This document shows, piece after piece, positions 7,277 through 15,206 of a stretch of DNA of 58,270 nucleotides; within the stretch, counting starts at the first letter, position 1, and each line of letters opens with the position of its first letter. A model generated the notes under the pieces. The model had not been told where the DNA came from and ran no database searches. It was given only the letters and a program-made list of their open reading frames with translations. The stretch comes from Candidatus Gastranaerophilales bacterium. Lineage in GTDB: Bacteria; Cyanobacteriota; Vampirovibrionia; Gastranaerophilales; Gastranaerophilaceae. The DNA is taken from the NCBI GenBank assembly GCA_944327225.1, contig CALVGZ010000013.1:1-58270 (forward strand), in the 5' to 3' direction. Made by a program: the position numbers and the translations under genes.

Positions 7277-8159
7277 TTATAAATATTCTCCTATACTTGG
7301 CAATGTATCGAATTCATGTTCAACAAGATTAATCGCCCCATCAGGAGTTTTAACTGTTATTATATTATTTTTAACATTTATAATTTTACCATATTCAATG
7401 TTATCCAAATCGCACTTGGTAATTTCTGTTTTCCAAATTTTAATATTTTTATCTTTATATTTAATCTCAGCTCCGATATACGGTCCGGTTAATGCTCTTG
7501 TAAGATTATATATTGTTTCTGAATTCATCTTAAAATCTATAATTCCATCAATTTGATTTCTTTTTTTCCAAGTATTTGCTAAATTATGATTTTGAGGAAT
7601 TCTTTTATAGGTACCGTTTTTTAAATCAAAATAAAATTTGGAAACTTGTTTTTTAGCAATTTCAACAACTTTGTTATATAAAGTAAAAGCATCATCGTCA
7701 TGAGTTATTTCAAAAACTTCTTGCGATAAAATATCGCCGCTGTCCGCACCTTCATCCATAAAGAAAAATGTTGAAGCACTTTCTTTTAATCCCAATGCCA
7801 AAGCCCAAATTAAAGGATGACGACCTCTATTTTGCGGCAATTTAGCGGGATGAAATCCAATTATTCCGAGCGGACATAAATTTAGTAATTCTTTTTTAAT
7901 TAAACTTGACCAACCGAAACAAAAAATTACATCAGCTGATAAATCTTTAATCCATGATATGGTTTCTGGCGAATTAATATCTTTTGTATAGTGATAAGGA
8001 ATTGTATTTTCCTTGCATAGCGGAGTTAAATCGGCAAAATCAGAATTAAACTTTGAAAATTCTTTTGTAACAACACCTGCGATTTCAGCTTTAATATTAA
8101 TTAGACATTCAAGGATTTTTTTTTGAAAATTCTACTGTTCCGACAAATACTACTTTCAT
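7277..8159 (-). pseudogene. Sugar formyltransferase, frameshifted at an A9 run
   Basis: A formyltransferase-fold gene split by one base. Translation from ATG (8159) gives MKVVFVGTVEFSKK and then hits TGA just after nine A residues (T run 8116-8124 on the plus strand). Removing one A restores a continuous 293-residue protein: the second part contains GFHPAKLPQNRGRHP, DEGADSGDI and a normal C-terminus. The ATG shares one base with the stop of the preceding gene (TAATG), so the true start is clear. A product starting internally at TTG 7840 would lack the folate-binding N-terminus. Formyl donor would be N10-formyl-tetrahydrofolate. It may be a phase-variable or slippage-rescued gene, a fresh mutation, or a sequencing error. 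Confidence 0.85.
8116..8124 (-). repeat. Homopolymer A9 tract (coding strand) at frameshift
   Basis: Nine consecutive A residues on the coding strand, codon 12-15 of the formyltransferase. Eight would leave the gene in frame. Tracts like this are typical slipped-strand or transcriptional slippage sites. It is the longest homopolymer I noticed inside a gene of this window. Confidence 0.9.
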
Positions 8160-9283
8160 TATTTAACCTCTATATTATAAAATTCTTTGTTTAATATATT
8201 ATCCAAATTATAATTTTTTATTTTATTTAAAATATTAAGAGCAGTGTTTTCTTTTTTGTATGGATTAATTGTTTTTGAAAAATCCTCTATGTATATTTTA
8301 TTAATTGCAGACAGTATATCATTTTTTTGAGGATTACAATTTATAATTGAACTTGCCTGTTTTCTTCCTTTTTGCCTATTTCCAATATTTACTGTTGCAA
8401 TATTAAAAGATGGAGCTTCATATATTCCGCTTGATGAATTACCTACAACAGCATCAACATATTGCATAGCAGATAAATACCTCAACATTCCCAATGATTT
8501 ATAAACTTTAGCATTTTTATTTTTTTTCTCAAATTCAATAATTTGATTAAATATTTCTTCATTCCCGCTATCAGAATTAGGACAAGTAATAATAAAATTA
8601 GTATCTTTTAGCTCACTCAAAGCATCTAATAATTCTTTTATCTGCCCTTTGGTATCACCTTCTAGTGTTACAGGATGAAAAGTAATAAGTAAATTCTTTT
8701 TATTAAATTTAAAATCAAGGGATTTTTCAAGTTCATCTTTCTTTAATAAATCAATATATTTTATATTCTCTAGTGCCAACGCTCCAACATTAAACACCCT
8801 AGAAGGATTTTCTCCTAGTTGAATTACTCTTTTTTTAGATTGTTCACAAGATACAAAATGCAAATGACTCATTTTGGTTATAGAATGTCTTATAGCTTCA
8901 TCAATAGCCCCTTGCGTAGTATCTCCGCCATATAAATGCGCAATAGGAATATTATTTAACATTGCTGCTTGAGCTACACCCATAATTTCATATCTGTCAC
9001 CCAATAAAACAACAATATCAGGCTTTAATTCCCTAAAAGCACAACTGAATTTTTCAATAGTTAAAGCTAGAGAATGTGCTGGATGCGCTTCTATTTCAAT
9101 ATCAATTTCTTTATATATTTTTTGTTTAATTTCGTTTTTAGTTAAACCAAATTTTTCTGATAAATGCATGCCTGTAACAAACAAATAAAAATCAACATCA
9201 GAATCTTTATCAAGCAAATCAATTAATCTTGACATTATGCCGTATTCAGCTCTGGTTGAAGTTACAAGCGCTATTTTTCGCAT
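8159..9283 (-). CDS. Hydrolysing sugar-nucleotide 2-epimerase (LegG/NeuC type)
   Basis: A 374-residue enzyme that epimerises C2 of an activated GlcNAc derivative and releases the nucleotide, giving the free mannosamine-type sugar for condensation. Signature segments: KIALVTSTRAEYGIMSRLI at the start, LLGDRYEIMG near residue 95, HLYGGDTTQGAIDEAIRHS near residue 115, TFHPVTLEGD near residue 205 and VGNSSSGIYEAP near residue 280. These match NeuC/LegG. It overlaps the end of the synthase gene by 13 bases and ends one base into the formyltransferase start. In the legionaminate route the substrate is a 2,4-diamino-2,4,6-trideoxy sugar nucleotide. Confidence 0.92.
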   Translation of the reverse strand: MRKIALVTSTRAEYGIMSRLIDLLDKDSDVDFYLFVTGMHLSEKFGLTKNEIKQKIYKEIDIEIEAHPAHSLALTIEKFSCAFRELKPDIVVLLGDRYEIMGVAQAAMLNNIPIAHLYGGDTTQGAIDEAIRHSITKMSHLHFVSCEQSKKRVIQLGENPSRVFNVGALALENIKYIDLLKKDELEKSLDFKFNKKNLLITFHPVTLEGDTKGQIKELLDALSELKDTNFIITCPNSDSGNEEIFNQIIEFEKKNKNAKVYKSLGMLRYLSAMQYVDAVVGNSSSGIYEAPSFNIATVNIGNRQKGRKQASSIINCNPQKNDILSAINKIYIEDFSKTINPYKKENTALNILNKIKNYNLDNILNKEFYNIEVK

Positions 9284-10263
9284 ATTATTTCATCCTCTAA
9301 ATAATCTTTTGTAGCAATCTTGCCTATAATTTCATCCCATTTCATAGGTGAAATTCCATTTCCGGGGCGTTTTGCGGTTAAATTATTTTCAGTGAATATT
9401 TCGCCTTTTTTAATATCACATTTTGCAACTATTGATTTTCTTACTATTTCAATATTTGATATTTCACTCTTTTTAGGTTCTTTGATACCATTACCAAGAG
9501 CTTTTTCAATATTTCTTATTGATTTTACCATTTGAGCCAATTCATCAGGCTCTAAGCTCGCCTTATGGTCGGGTCCTTCCATATTTTTATCCAAAGTAAA
9601 ATGTTTTTCAATTATTTCAGCACCCATTGCAACTGCTGCAATTGGAATTTCTAACCCTTGCGTATGATCAGAATATCCAACAGGCAGATTAAATTCTTTT
9701 TTTAATGTTTCCATTGCTTTTAAATTAACATCTTCATAAGGTGTTGGATATTGAGTTGTGCAATGCAAAAGGGATACTTTGCAATCTTTTAAAACTTTAA
9801 GAGCATTTTTAATTTCTTCAAGATTTGCCATGCCTGTCGATAAAATAATATCTTTTTTAAATGAATTAATTTTTCTTAGATAAGGCAGATTAGTTATCTC
9901 ACCTGATGGAATTTTAAAAATTTCCATACCCAATGAATTTAAGAAATCGCAGCTTTCAAGGTCAAAAGGTGTAGATAAAAACATTACATTTTTGCTTTCG
10001 CAATATTTTTTTAATTCTATAAAATCATCTTTTTTCAATTCAAGTTTTTTAAGCATTTCTAATTGAGTTGAATTTTTTTTAAGATTTTCTTTTTGATATT
10101 GTGCCATTTGAGCATTTTTATTAACCAATTCTTCGCTCTTAAAAGTTTGAAATTTAGCACAATTACACCCTGATGAAGCAATAACATCAACCATTTTTTT
10201 AGCAAGCTCAACTGAACCATTATGATTTACACCGATTTCTGCTATTATAAATATATTTGCCAT
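9271..10263 (-). CDS. Nonulosonate synthase (LegI/NeuB type)
   Basis: A 330-residue enzyme that condenses phosphoenolpyruvate with the free 6-carbon amino sugar to make the 9-carbon acid. The NeuB barrel (about 1-250) shows IAEIGVNHNGSVELAKKM, KFQTFKSEELV, FSTPFD-type and GYSDHTQGLEIPIAAVAMGA with HFTLD following. Residues about 270-330 form the SAF/antifreeze-like lid (RKSIVAKCDIKKGEIFTENN). Lengths and order match LegI and NeuB. It follows a formyltransferase gene by 15 bases. The neighbouring LegB- and LegC-like genes favour legionaminate over sialate, but this enzyme's own substrate is not certain. Confidence 0.92.
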   Translation of the reverse strand: MANIFIIAEIGVNHNGSVELAKKMVDVIASSGCNCAKFQTFKSEELVNKNAQMAQYQKENLKKNSTQLEMLKKLELKKDDFIELKKYCESKNVMFLSTPFDLESCDFLNSLGMEIFKIPSGEITNLPYLRKINSFKKDIILSTGMANLEEIKNALKVLKDCKVSLLHCTTQYPTPYEDVNLKAMETLKKEFNLPVGYSDHTQGLEIPIAAVAMGAEIIEKHFTLDKNMEGPDHKASLEPDELAQMVKSIRNIEKALGNGIKEPKKSEISNIEIVRKSIVAKCDIKKGEIFTENNLTAKRPGNGISPMKWDEIIGKIATKDYLEDEIICEK

Positions 10264-10278
10264 CTTTCCTCGTTTTAA

Positions 10279-11157
10279 TTATTTTAATCTTGAACCAACA
10301 CAAAATTTACCGTTAAAATAATATTCAGTAACTCTTAATATCGAATCTTTTGTTTTAACTATAAAGCCATCATTATCTTTTTTCAATATTTGACCTTCTA
10401 TACCTTTGTAAATTGGTGCATTTTTTATCATTTCAGCTTTATTAATATAAAAAGGAATATTATTTATACTTGTTTTAGCCATAGGTCCTGGCTTTGATAT
10501 AGCACGTATAAAATTAAATAACTCTCTTGAAGTCTGATTCCAATTAATATATTCGTCGCCAACCATTCTTTTTCCGCAATACATCCCAACAGGATCAATA
10601 GTATCTTGCTTAATTCTTTTTGCTGTATTGTTTTTTATTTGAATTAATGCTTCATGCAACAAAAAGGCACACTCTTTATGCGCGAGCTCCAATAGTGTTG
10701 CGTAATTGTCATTATCTGTTATAGAAAATATTTTTTGTAAAATAATGTCACCTGTATCAATACCTTCATCAACATAATGAACAGTAATTCCGAACTCTTT
10801 TTCATCATTAATCAAGACCCAATTTAAAATATTACGTCCACGATACAATGGCAGTTTACCGGCATGGCAATTGATTACATGATACTTTGATAAAATAGGC
10901 GCTTTAAAAATTTGATTAAAAGACATAGAAACCAATATATCACAATTATATTTCTCGATTTGTTCCAAAAATTCTTCAGAATTAATATTTCTATTTTTTA
11001 TATAATCAATCGAGTTTTCATATGCAAAATTTTGTAGCGTTAAATCAGTTGTATCAAATCTAGGACATATAAATTTTATATTAAAATCTTTATCAGAATT
11101 AATTAATTTAAAAGCATTATGCCCCCATATACCATCAGCAAAATAACCTATATTCAT
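10279..11157 (-). CDS. Sugar N-formyltransferase
   Basis: A 292-residue formyltransferase-fold protein that should transfer formyl from N10-formyl-tetrahydrofolate to an amine. The catalytic segment VINCHAGKLPLYRGRN carries the family Asn and His near residues 106-108, and the aspartate lies in VDEGIDTGDIIL about 36 residues later. The C-terminal half (about 200-292) matches the small OB-like domain of ArnA/Fmt-type enzymes. It overlaps the aminotransferase gene by 4 bases (ATGA), the tightest coupling in the operon, so the 4-amino sugar made by that enzyme is the obvious substrate. I saw no LegH-type acetyltransferase in this operon, so N-formyl may replace N-acetyl. The link to this substrate is inferred. 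Confidence 0.85.
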   Translation of the reverse strand: MNIGYFADGIWGHNAFKLINSDKDFNIKFICPRFDTTDLTLQNFAYENSIDYIKNRNINSEEFLEQIEKYNCDILVSMSFNQIFKAPILSKYHVINCHAGKLPLYRGRNILNWVLINDEKEFGITVHYVDEGIDTGDIILQKIFSITDNDNYATLLELAHKECAFLLHEALIQIKNNTAKRIKQDTIDPVGMYCGKRMVGDEYINWNQTSRELFNFIRAISKPGPMAKTSINNIPFYINKAEMIKNAPIYKGIEGQILKKDNDGFIVKTKDSILRVTEYYFNGKFCVGSRLK

Positions 11158-12242
11158 AATTTAACTCCGCTCGGGATATTAACTAACCTTTCTTCAATCC
11201 ATTTAGCATTTGATAAATCACCGCATTCGCAATTTTTAAACATTTCAAGCTCGTTCATCAAACACCAACAAGGTCTTGTCATAACATTATTATCATTTGT
11301 ATATTTCAAAAATTCATCTCTTTGAGCTCTGTTTTCTAACATTATTGCTTGAAGCCAATAGTTAGAACGGGCGTTTTTTGGTTCTTTTACAAAACTATCA
11401 CCAAAAAATGCTTCATATTTTTTTGCTAGTTCTCTTTTCTTTTCTAAAAATTTATTTAATTTTTCAAACTGAGCCAAGCCAAGTGCAGCATTAATATTAG
11501 GCATTCTATAATTATAGCCTGTTTCAGAATGTCTAAATTCCCATCTATGAGGAATTTTTGCTTGAGTTGTTAAATGTTTTGCATAATCAGCCAATTTTTC
11601 ATCATTAAATAGCAGCATTCCACCACCGCCTGTTGTAATTATTTTATTACCATTAAAACTTATAGCGCTTCCCTCTGCCCAATTGCCGGTATGAGTACCT
11701 TTATATAAACTTCCAAGGCTTTCTGCACAATCTTCGACAAGTTTTACATTGTATTTATCACAAACTCGTTTAATTTCATCAATTCTGCAGGGATGTCCAA
11801 ATGTATGCATAGGCACAACCGCTTTTATGTCATTATGTTTTTTAAGATAATCTTCAAGTTTTTCAGGGCTTAAACCGAGAGTATCTCTGTCGACATCTAC
11901 AAAAACAGGTTCAGCATTACAATATCTAATAGCATTAGCTGTTGCAATAAATGTTAAAGGCTGAGTTATAACTTTATCACCTTCTTTAACACCTGCTAAT
12001 TTTAAGCCTAAATGAAGTGCATTAGTACCATTAACACAAGCAACAGCTCTTTTAACTTTACAAAAAGATGCAATTTTTTCTTCAAATTCCGTTACGAACT
12101 TACCAACGCTTGAAACAAAAGTTGAATCAATGCATTCGGCAGTCATTTCTTTTTCTCGATTATCAAAAAACGGCTCGTGAAGTGCTATAAAATCTTCAGT
12201 GTTATAAATTTTTCTTATAAAGTCAACGGTTCCTTTGTACAT
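11154..12242 (-). CDS. PLP-dependent sugar aminotransferase (LegC type)
   Basis: A 362-residue DegT/DnrJ/EryC1 aminotransferase that should put an amine on C4 of a 4-keto-6-deoxy sugar nucleotide. Family segments in order: IALHEPFFDNREKEM near residue 18, STFVSSVGKFVTEFE near residue 40, ACVNGTNALHLGLKL near residue 67, VEDCAESLGSLYKG near residue 167, and SFNGNKIITTGGGGML near residue 190 with the PLP lysine. This N-terminal pattern is typical of LegC. It overlaps the amidotransferase gene by 28 bases and the formyltransferase gene by 4 bases. Confidence 0.9.
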   Translation of the reverse strand: MYKGTVDFIRKIYNTEDFIALHEPFFDNREKEMTAECIDSTFVSSVGKFVTEFEEKIASFCKVKRAVACVNGTNALHLGLKLAGVKEGDKVITQPLTFIATANAIRYCNAEPVFVDVDRDTLGLSPEKLEDYLKKHNDIKAVVPMHTFGHPCRIDEIKRVCDKYNVKLVEDCAESLGSLYKGTHTGNWAEGSAISFNGNKIITTGGGGMLLFNDEKLADYAKHLTTQAKIPHRWEFRHSETGYNYRMPNINAALGLAQFEKLNKFLEKKRELAKKYEAFFGDSFVKEPKNARSNYWLQAIMLENRAQRDEFLKYTNDNNVMTRPCWCLMNELEMFKNCECGDLSNAKWIEERLVNIPSGVKL

Positions 12243-13356
12243 TCACTCTCCCAGATTGGATTTTTGAGTCTCCAGCTACCTCTTACCTTTTCAAAATAAT
12301 CCTTATTATATAATTTGTCAATGATTGACCAAAATTCTTCTTTAGTATAACCTAAAAATTCACAAAAATCTCTAACGCACAATGGATCTAAATACGCATC
12401 ATGGTGTCTTACAAGTTCAATTGCTTCATCTCTTGTAATTAGACCATATCTTACCATTCTTGAAGCATAATCTGTCGCAAATTGGTGAGCAAATTTAGGA
12501 TATTTTAGCCAAGAATGAACAAGATAAGCTCTTGAATCTACTTGGTCAAAATCTTCAATATGATGAGACCTTCTCCATTCATCTTCTAAATCTTTAAATC
12601 CAAATTTTTTTGCTACTTCATAATTTTTAAAACTATCCCAAGGAATAAAATATGAAATATATATAGGATCAATCTCATCTAATTCTTTTTCGGATAGTGC
12701 AACCGTTAATTCAAGTTCTTTTCTTGAAACTCCAGTATTTTTGATTAATTCATCTAAATCCATGTCGGATGCTACACCGTTTTTTAATATACCTCTTGCT
12801 GAATATGTGTCAAAACTATCACTTCCGCCATATTCATAGCTAACATTTTCACCGTATACCAAAAGCGGAGTATTGAATTTTTTAGCCATTAATAAAGGAT
12901 ATGTATAAATTAATCTATCAATATACCAAGTGGGTTTTCCGTATTTTTCGAAAGTGTATCTCATTATTTTTTTTGAGCTCTGATGTTCGGTTTTAGAGAA
13001 ATTACATCGCAACCAAAAGCCTCTGATATATTTTTAATATTGTGTTTGCTGGCTTCAGTCATCGGGAAATTATCTTCAACAGAAAATAATATTGGATTCA
13101 TTCCTAATTTATTTTTCATTAAATCAACTTGATAATGTGAATCTTTTCCACCGGAAACGGCAATAGCACAATCATAACTGTTTCCGTTAGAGCCTCTGTA
13201 TTTATCGCATAAAGCTTCTAATTCTTTGTATCTTTTATCCCAATCTATGGTTTTTCTTTTTTCGTAGGTTTGGCAAGCAGAACAAACCCCGTTACTGCCA
13301 AACACTATTCCTGGTCTTGAGTTTGGCATAACGCACTTTTTGCAGTATTTAATCAT
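12215..13356 (-). pseudogene. N-acetyl-sugar amidotransferase, frameshifted at an A8 run
   Basis: A PP-loop amidotransferase of the WbpG/PseA/Cj1324 family, which turns an acetamido into an acetamidino group. The first frame (13356-12964, 130 aa) has a zinc-type N-terminus (CKKCVMPNSRPG, CSAC) and the ATP-binding AVSGGKDSHYQ, then stops directly after eight A residues. The second frame (from 13012) continues with MRYTFEKYGKPTWYIDRLIY and the rest of the family to 12215. Adding one A would give one normal 380-residue protein. Partners HisH/HisF-like ammonia suppliers are not in the window. As with the formyltransferase at 8159, phase variation, slippage, decay or read error are possible. Confidence 0.85.
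12967..12974 (-). repeat. Homopolymer A8 tract (coding strand) at frameshift
   Basis: Eight A residues on the coding strand immediately before the premature TAA of the amidotransferase. Nine would join the two frames. It is the second such tract in the operon. Confidence 0.9.
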
Positions 13357-13364
13357 TTTTTCTC

Positions 13365-14354
13365 CTATAAGTTATAAATATTTGGTTTATATTTTTTGAG
13401 GTTATTTATATCTTTGAACCATTCAACGGTTTCTTTTAAACCTTCTTCAATAGTGTATTTTGGTTTAAAGCCCGTTAATTTTTGAATTTTTGTATTATCG
13501 CACCACAAGCGGTTAACTTCAGAATTTTTAGGTCTTATACGTTGACTATCAACGACAAATTCAACGTCACTATTCATTATTTTTTTAATTAATTCCAATG
13601 TATCTTTCATTGAAATTTCATAATTTGAACCTATATTAATTTCTTCACCGTTAATATTTTCACAATTTGCAATTTTAACAAAGCCTTCGCAAGTATCTTT
13701 AACATAATTAAAATCTCTTGTAGGGGTTAAATCGCCTAATTTTATTTCTTTTTTACCTGATGCAATTTGAGTAATAATTGTAGGTATAATTGCTCTTGCC
13801 GATTGCCTTGGCCCGTAAGTATTAAAAGGACGAGCTATAACAACAGGCAATTCAAATGCGTTATAAAAACTTTTTGCAATAGCATCAGCACCGATTTTTG
13901 TTGCACTATATGGCGATTGGGGTTGTTTCGGATGATTTTCATCAATAGGAACATATTTTGCCGTTCCATATACTTCACTTGTTGAAGTTATTATTGTTTT
14001 TGAAACATTATTATCTTTTGCAGCCTGGCAAACATTCAATGTACCTTTGATATTGGTATCTATATAACTATCCGGAGCAACGTAAGAATAAGGTATCGCA
14101 ATTAAAGCCGCAAGATGAAAAATTATATCAACTCCTTTAGTAATTTCTCTGATATAATTAGGGTCTCTCACATCACCGGATAAAATTTCAATGTCATCTT
14201 TGCAATCAACATCTTCAAGCCAGCCCCAATTATTAAACGAATTATATTGAGATAAAGCTTTAACAATAGCTCCTTCTTTAGCTAATCTTTCGGTCAAATG
14301 AGAACCTATAAAACCATCTGCACCTGTAATTAAAACTTTTTTATTTTTTAACAT
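13365..14354 (-). CDS. NAD-dependent sugar-nucleotide 4,6-dehydratase (LegB type)
   Basis: A 329-residue extended SDR enzyme that should convert an activated GlcNAc to the 4-keto-6-deoxy intermediate, the first committed step. The NAD loop is VLITGADGFIGSHL near residue 6; the catalytic Thr/Ser and Tyr-Lys are in ITSTSEVYG near residue 125 and SPYSATKIGAD near residue 150; ARPFNTYGPRQSARA and LGDLTPTRDFNYV follow. These are typical of LegB-type dehydratases. It is the first gene of the nonulosonate operon, about 93 bases behind the predicted transcription start. UDP- or GDP-sugar specificity is undetermined; the PtmE-like gene suggests GDP. Confidence 0.9.
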   Translation of the reverse strand: MLKNKKVLITGADGFIGSHLTERLAKEGAIVKALSQYNSFNNWGWLEDVDCKDDIEILSGDVRDPNYIREITKGVDIIFHLAALIAIPYSYVAPDSYIDTNIKGTLNVCQAAKDNNVSKTIITSTSEVYGTAKYVPIDENHPKQPQSPYSATKIGADAIAKSFYNAFELPVVIARPFNTYGPRQSARAIIPTIITQIASGKKEIKLGDLTPTRDFNYVKDTCEGFVKIANCENINGEEINIGSNYEISMKDTLELIKKIMNSDVEFVVDSQRIRPKNSEVNRLWCDNTKIQKLTGFKPKYTIEEGLKETVEWFKDINNLKKYKPNIYNL

Positions 14355-14453
14355 CTTTTCAACTTCCCAATTTTATTATCAAAATGTGTTAGCAAAAACT
14401 CAATATTACTTTATAACTTGGTATCACTGTTTATTTCCATATCTTTTCGTTTC

Positions 14454-14482
14454 ATTATATCACCAATTTACCTATACAACAA
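14454..14482 (-). promoter_or_regulatory. Promoter of the nonulosonate operon
   Basis: On the minus strand TTGTTG (14482-14477), a 17-base spacer and TATAAT (14459-14454, with TGA before it) form a strong housekeeping-type promoter. It lies in the 182-base gap that separates the two glycan operons and would start a transcript near 14447. The rest of the gap is AT-rich with no other feature I can support. Confidence 0.7.
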
Positions 14483-14536
14483 TTATCTCATATAACTACC
14501 TTACTATTATCTAAATGTATAATTTTAATTATTTTT

Positions 14537-15166
14537 TTAACATCTTTCCCATTCTTTTGTTTCAAAATTGTATCTTTTGACAACTCTTGCAGGATTGCCG
14601 ACAGCAACGGAATAGCTGGGAATATCTTTTGTTACAACACTTCCTCCGCCTATAATGCAATGATTACCTATTTTTACTCCCGCAAGAATAATTACATTAT
14701 CTCCAATCCAGCCGTTATCACCAATTATAATATCTTTTGAAGTATTTCCCTGAAATTTAACAGGTTGAGAAATATCAGAATAATTATGATTAGAAGCAAG
14801 GATTTTTATATAACTTGCAAGAAGAGCACCATTTCCAATTGTTATATTTCCCCCTCCAACAATTACGTTATCGTGGCCAATACAACAATTGTCACCAATA
14901 ATAATTTTATTTTCAGGGTAACTTGCAATAATTTGGTTGTTTTCACCGATATCTGTTCCTCTGCCTATGATGCATCCATCTTTAACTTTGGCAAATATTT
15001 TAGTATTTTTATCAATTTTATTTCCGCCTAATAATTTTGTATTTTTAATTTTTGCAAAAATACTTATTTTATTTCGTTTAAACTTGTTTCTATCATAAGT
15101 ATAAGAAAAACCTAATATTTTTATTGTTCTTAGTTGACCATCTTTTACTTTTTCAAAAAATTTCAT
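14537..15166 (-). CDS. Hexapeptide-repeat O-acetyltransferase (WbbJ-like)
   Basis: A 209-residue left-handed beta-helix acyltransferase, probably acetylating a sugar hydroxyl with acetyl-CoA. Imperfect hexapeptide repeats run from about residue 45 to 190 (IIGDNCCIGHDNVIVGGG, ITIGNGALLASY, IIIGDNGWIGDNVIILAG, IGNHCIIGGGSVV). The catalytic His lies in LASNHNYSD near residue 135, and the family ending SYSVAVGNPARVVKRY is present. The N-terminal 40 residues are not typical. It lacks the N-terminal Rossmann domain of PglD/LegH N-acetyltransferases, so it is unlikely to be the missing legionaminate N-acetyltransferase. It is the last gene of the second glycan operon. Confidence 0.8.
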   Translation of the reverse strand: MKFFEKVKDGQLRTIKILGFSYTYDRNKFKRNKISIFAKIKNTKLLGGNKIDKNTKIFAKVKDGCIIGRGTDIGENNQIIASYPENKIIIGDNCCIGHDNVIVGGGNITIGNGALLASYIKILASNHNYSDISQPVKFQGNTSKDIIIGDNGWIGDNVIILAGVKIGNHCIIGGGSVVTKDIPSYSVAVGNPARVVKRYNFETKEWERC

Positions 15167-15206
15167 ATTTTACCTTCTTGATTCCAGTCTTAAAAATTTC
15201 ATCTTT

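Noticed and set aside
14355-14536. A small gene in the gap between glycan operons
   Set aside because: No frame with a ribosome-binding site; the gap contains a strong minus-strand promoter and explains itself as a leader.
14537-15166. LegH/PglD-type N-acetyltransferase for the nonulosonate pathway
   Set aside because: It lacks the N-terminal nucleotide-sugar-binding domain of that family, lies in the other operon, and resembles O-acetyltransferases of WbbJ type.
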